From NCBI GenBank assembly GCA_947630775.1, contig CANRIY010000074.1:1-7572 (forward strand): a DNA stretch of 7,572 bases. The letters are read 5' to 3'. This stretch comes from an uncultured Clostridia bacterium. Lineage in GTDB: Bacteria > Bacillota > Clostridia > Christensenellales > Borkfalkiaceae. Shown one piece after another: positions 6,408 to 7,572 of this stretch. Every line of letters begins with the position of its first letter. Positions within the stretch are counted from its first letter, which is position 1. The notes under the pieces were generated by a model, which was given only the letters and a program-made list of their open reading frames with translations, made no database searches and had not been told where the DNA came from. Both the position numbers and the translations under genes were made by a program.

Positions 6408-6758
6408 ATGATCGTCAAACGCGGAGAACTCTATTATGCGGATCTGAGCCCCGTCGTGGGGAGCGAACAGGGCGGCGTGCGCCCCGTGCTCGTCGTGCAG
6501 AACGACACGGGGAATAAATATTCCCCCACCGTGATCGCGGCGGCGGTGACGAGCAAGATCCACAAGGCGAGGCTTCCCACGCACATCGAGCTGCCCTCCG
6601 CCTTCGGGCTCGCCAAGGACAGCGTCATCCTTCTCGAACAGATCCGCACCATCGATAAAAAACGTCTCATGTCGCGCATCGGGGAGCTCCCTCCCGCCAC
6701 GATGTCGCGCGTCAACCGCGCCATTCTCATCAGCCTCGGCTTCGGAGAAAGCGTGTGA
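6408..6758 (+). CDS. mazF: MazF/NdoA (EndoA) family mRNA interferase toxin, no adjacent antitoxin
   Basis: MazF toxins are dimeric, ribosome-independent endoribonucleases that cut single-stranded mRNA at short motifs and slow growth unless bound by a MazE-type antitoxin. The 116-residue product has the family length and is close to the Bacillus subtilis NdoA sequence as I remember it, notably MIVKRGELYYADLSPVVGSE at the N-terminus and DSVILLEQIRTIDK in the middle. The two catalytic positions of the Bacillus enzyme, Arg25 and Thr48, are both present, so activity is expected. The start is ATG at 6408 with AGAGG at 6398-6402. In Bacillus the antitoxin gene (ndoAI) precedes ndoA, often after alr; here the preceding 195 bp hold no antitoxin ORF, and the upstream gene is the divergent plsX. 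It is a monocistronic unit closed by a terminator at 6782-6803. The alternative symbol is ndoA. Confidence 0.96.
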   Translation: MIVKRGELYYADLSPVVGSEQGGVRPVLVVQNDTGNKYSPTVIAAAVTSKIHKARLPTHIELPSAFGLAKDSVILLEQIRTIDKKRLMSRIGELPPATMSRVNRAILISLGFGESV

Positions 6759-6781
6759 TTTTTCCAAATTCTCAAAGGAAT

Positions 6782-6803
6782 CCGCCCGCAAGGGCGGTTT
6801 TCT
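6782..6803 (+). terminator. Intrinsic terminator of mazF
   Basis: A perfect 6-bp GC stem, CCGCCC (6782-6787) with GGGCGG (6792-6797), closes a GCAA tetraloop and is followed directly by TTTTCT. It lies 23 nt after the mazF stop codon. There is no U-run on the opposite side, so it should act only on plus-strand transcription. It separates mazF from the following gene, whose own promoter begins 2 bases later. Confidence 0.88.
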
Positions 6804-6804
6804 C

Positions 6805-6833
6805 TTGCCCCCGACCGTTTATTGTGCTATAAT
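6805..6833 (+). promoter_or_regulatory. SigA-type promoter of the M18 aminopeptidase gene
   Basis: -35 TTGCCC (6805-6810; 4 of 6 consensus bases) and -10 TATAAT (6828-6833) are spaced by 17 bp, with an extended -10 (TGC TATAAT) identical to that of the plsX promoter. Transcription would start near 6840, leaving a leader of about 29 nt that contains GGAGGG (6859-6864). Confidence 0.8.
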
Positions 6834-6868
6834 CTGTGGTATAAAAAAAGAAAACAACGGAGGGTATC

Positions 6869-7572
6869 ATGTCCGAAAAGACCAAAGGGCAAAAGCTCTT
6901 AAAAGAGCTTGCTTACAAAAAACAAAACTACTTCGAAGCCGCTTCCGAAGAGGAAAAACAGGCGATCTTCGGCTATGCGGAAGGCTACAAGGCATTTCTC
7001 GACGCCGCAAAGACGGAGCGGGAAGCCTGCGCGGAGAGCGTCGCGCTCGCAAAGAAAAAGGGATTTTCGGAGTACAAATTCGGCGATCCGTTAAAATCGG
7101 GCGATAAAAAGTACTTCGTCAACCGCGGAAAATCCGTCGTCGTGTTCCGCGTGGGGTCTCTTCCCCTCGAAGAGGACGGCATCCGCATCATCGCTTCCCA
7201 TATCGACGCGCCCCGCGTGGATATCAAGCAAAATCCGCTCTATGAAGACAGCGGCATGGCGTTTTTGAAGACGCATTACTACGGCGGGATCAAAAAATAC
7301 CAGTGGACGGCGATCCCGCTCGCCCTGCACGGCGCCGTCGTCTTAAAGGACGGCACCAAGGTTGAGATCCGCGTCGGCGAGGATGCGGGCGATCCCGTAT
7401 TCTACATCAACGACCTTCTCCCCCACCTCGGGCAGGAGCAGATGAGCGGCCACGCCAACAAACTCATCGAGGGGGAACAGCTCAACGTCCTCGTGGGCGG
7501 GCTTCCCTATCCCGACGAGGAAGTGAGCGACAAGATCAAGCTCACCGTCCTCTCCATTCTGCATGAAAAGTA
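6869..7572 (+). CDS. apeA: M18 family zinc aminopeptidase (3' end cut by window edge)
   Basis: M18 enzymes are cytoplasmic, usually multimeric (dodecameric) metallo-aminopeptidases that trim N-terminal residues from peptides. The start is ATG at 6869, 4 nt after GGAGGG. The 234 visible residues begin MSEKTKGQKLLKEL and continue with FGYAEGYKAFLDAAKTER, typical of the clostridial/Thermotoga type of M18. The first metal-site motif is ASHIDAPRVDIKQNPLYE, where His111 is the expected zinc ligand and Asp113 its orienting partner; KTHYYGGIKKYQW (131-143) is a strongly characteristic stretch of this subgroup. The visible part corresponds to about half of a protein usually near 450-470 residues; the catalytic Glu-Glu and remaining zinc ligands would lie beyond the window. 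The symbol follows the 'M18 family aminopeptidase 1' naming and is less sure than the family. It has its own promoter and is separated from mazF by a terminator. Confidence 0.9.
   Translation, partial: MSEKTKGQKLLKELAYKKQNYFEAASEEEKQAIFGYAEGYKAFLDAAKTEREACAESVALAKKKGFSEYKFGDPLKSGDKKYFVNRGKSVVVFRVGSLPLEEDGIRIIASHIDAPRVDIKQNPLYEDSGMAFLKTHYYGGIKKYQWTAIPLALHGAVVLKDGTKVEIRVGEDAGDPVFYINDLLPHLGQEQMSGHANKLIEGEQLNVLVGGLPYPDEEVSDKIKLTVLSILHEK

Noticed and set aside
6206..6418. 70-codon minus-strand frame between mazF and plsX
   Set aside because: It overlaps the start of mazF and the plsX promoter and ribosome binding site, has no ribosome binding site of its own and resembles no antitoxin family.
6330..6791. 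153-codon minus-strand frame opposite mazF, considered as a possible antisense or antitoxin gene
   Set aside because: No antitoxin-like features, no promoter or ribosome binding site seen, and it reads through the mazF terminator stem. It is explained as a shadow of mazF.

Overview
The window looks like chromosomal core sequence from a GC-rich Firmicute, most likely a member of the class Clostridia. The basis is the gene order plsX-rnc-smc-ftsY, a MazF/NdoA protein very close to the Bacillus type, strong AGGAG-type ribosome binding sites, and gaps carrying palindromic repeats of kinds I recall from gut Clostridia and other bacteria. Assignment below class is a guess (Christensenellales-like lineages would fit) and nothing here proves it.

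Left three quarters, minus strand (1-6276): one compact transcription unit read right to left. A good extended -10 promoter (6248-6276) drives plsX (phospholipid acyl transfer), then rnc (RNase III), then smc (chromosome condensation). The plsX/rnc and rnc/smc junctions each overlap by 4 bases (GTGA and TTGA), so rnc starts at GTG and smc at TTG. The acpP gene (with or without fabD/fabG) that often sits between plsX and rnc is absent. After smc comes a 321-bp non-coding gap (608-928) filled with four palindromic repeat elements, then ftsY (SRP receptor GTPase), whose C-terminal part runs off the left edge.

Right quarter, plus strand (6300-7572): diverging from plsX is a solitary mazF/ndoA mRNA interferase gene with no antitoxin gene beside it. 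Its leader contains a nested inverted repeat (6346-6395) ending 2 nt before the ribosome binding site region, with an 8-codon mini-ORF and a UACAU pentad (the known target of Bacillus/Staphylococcus MazF) at the loop. A clear intrinsic terminator follows mazF. A second extended -10 promoter then starts an M18-family aminopeptidase gene that runs off the right edge.

The minus-strand genes are housekeeping: membrane lipid synthesis, RNA processing, chromosome organisation and membrane protein targeting. The points most worth a second look are the mazF leader, the orphan state of mazF, the repeat-filled smc-ftsY gap with its 110-bp palindrome just upstream of ftsY, and an RNase III with Ser in place of a metal-binding Asp. 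I saw no sign of a wholly new multi-gene system.
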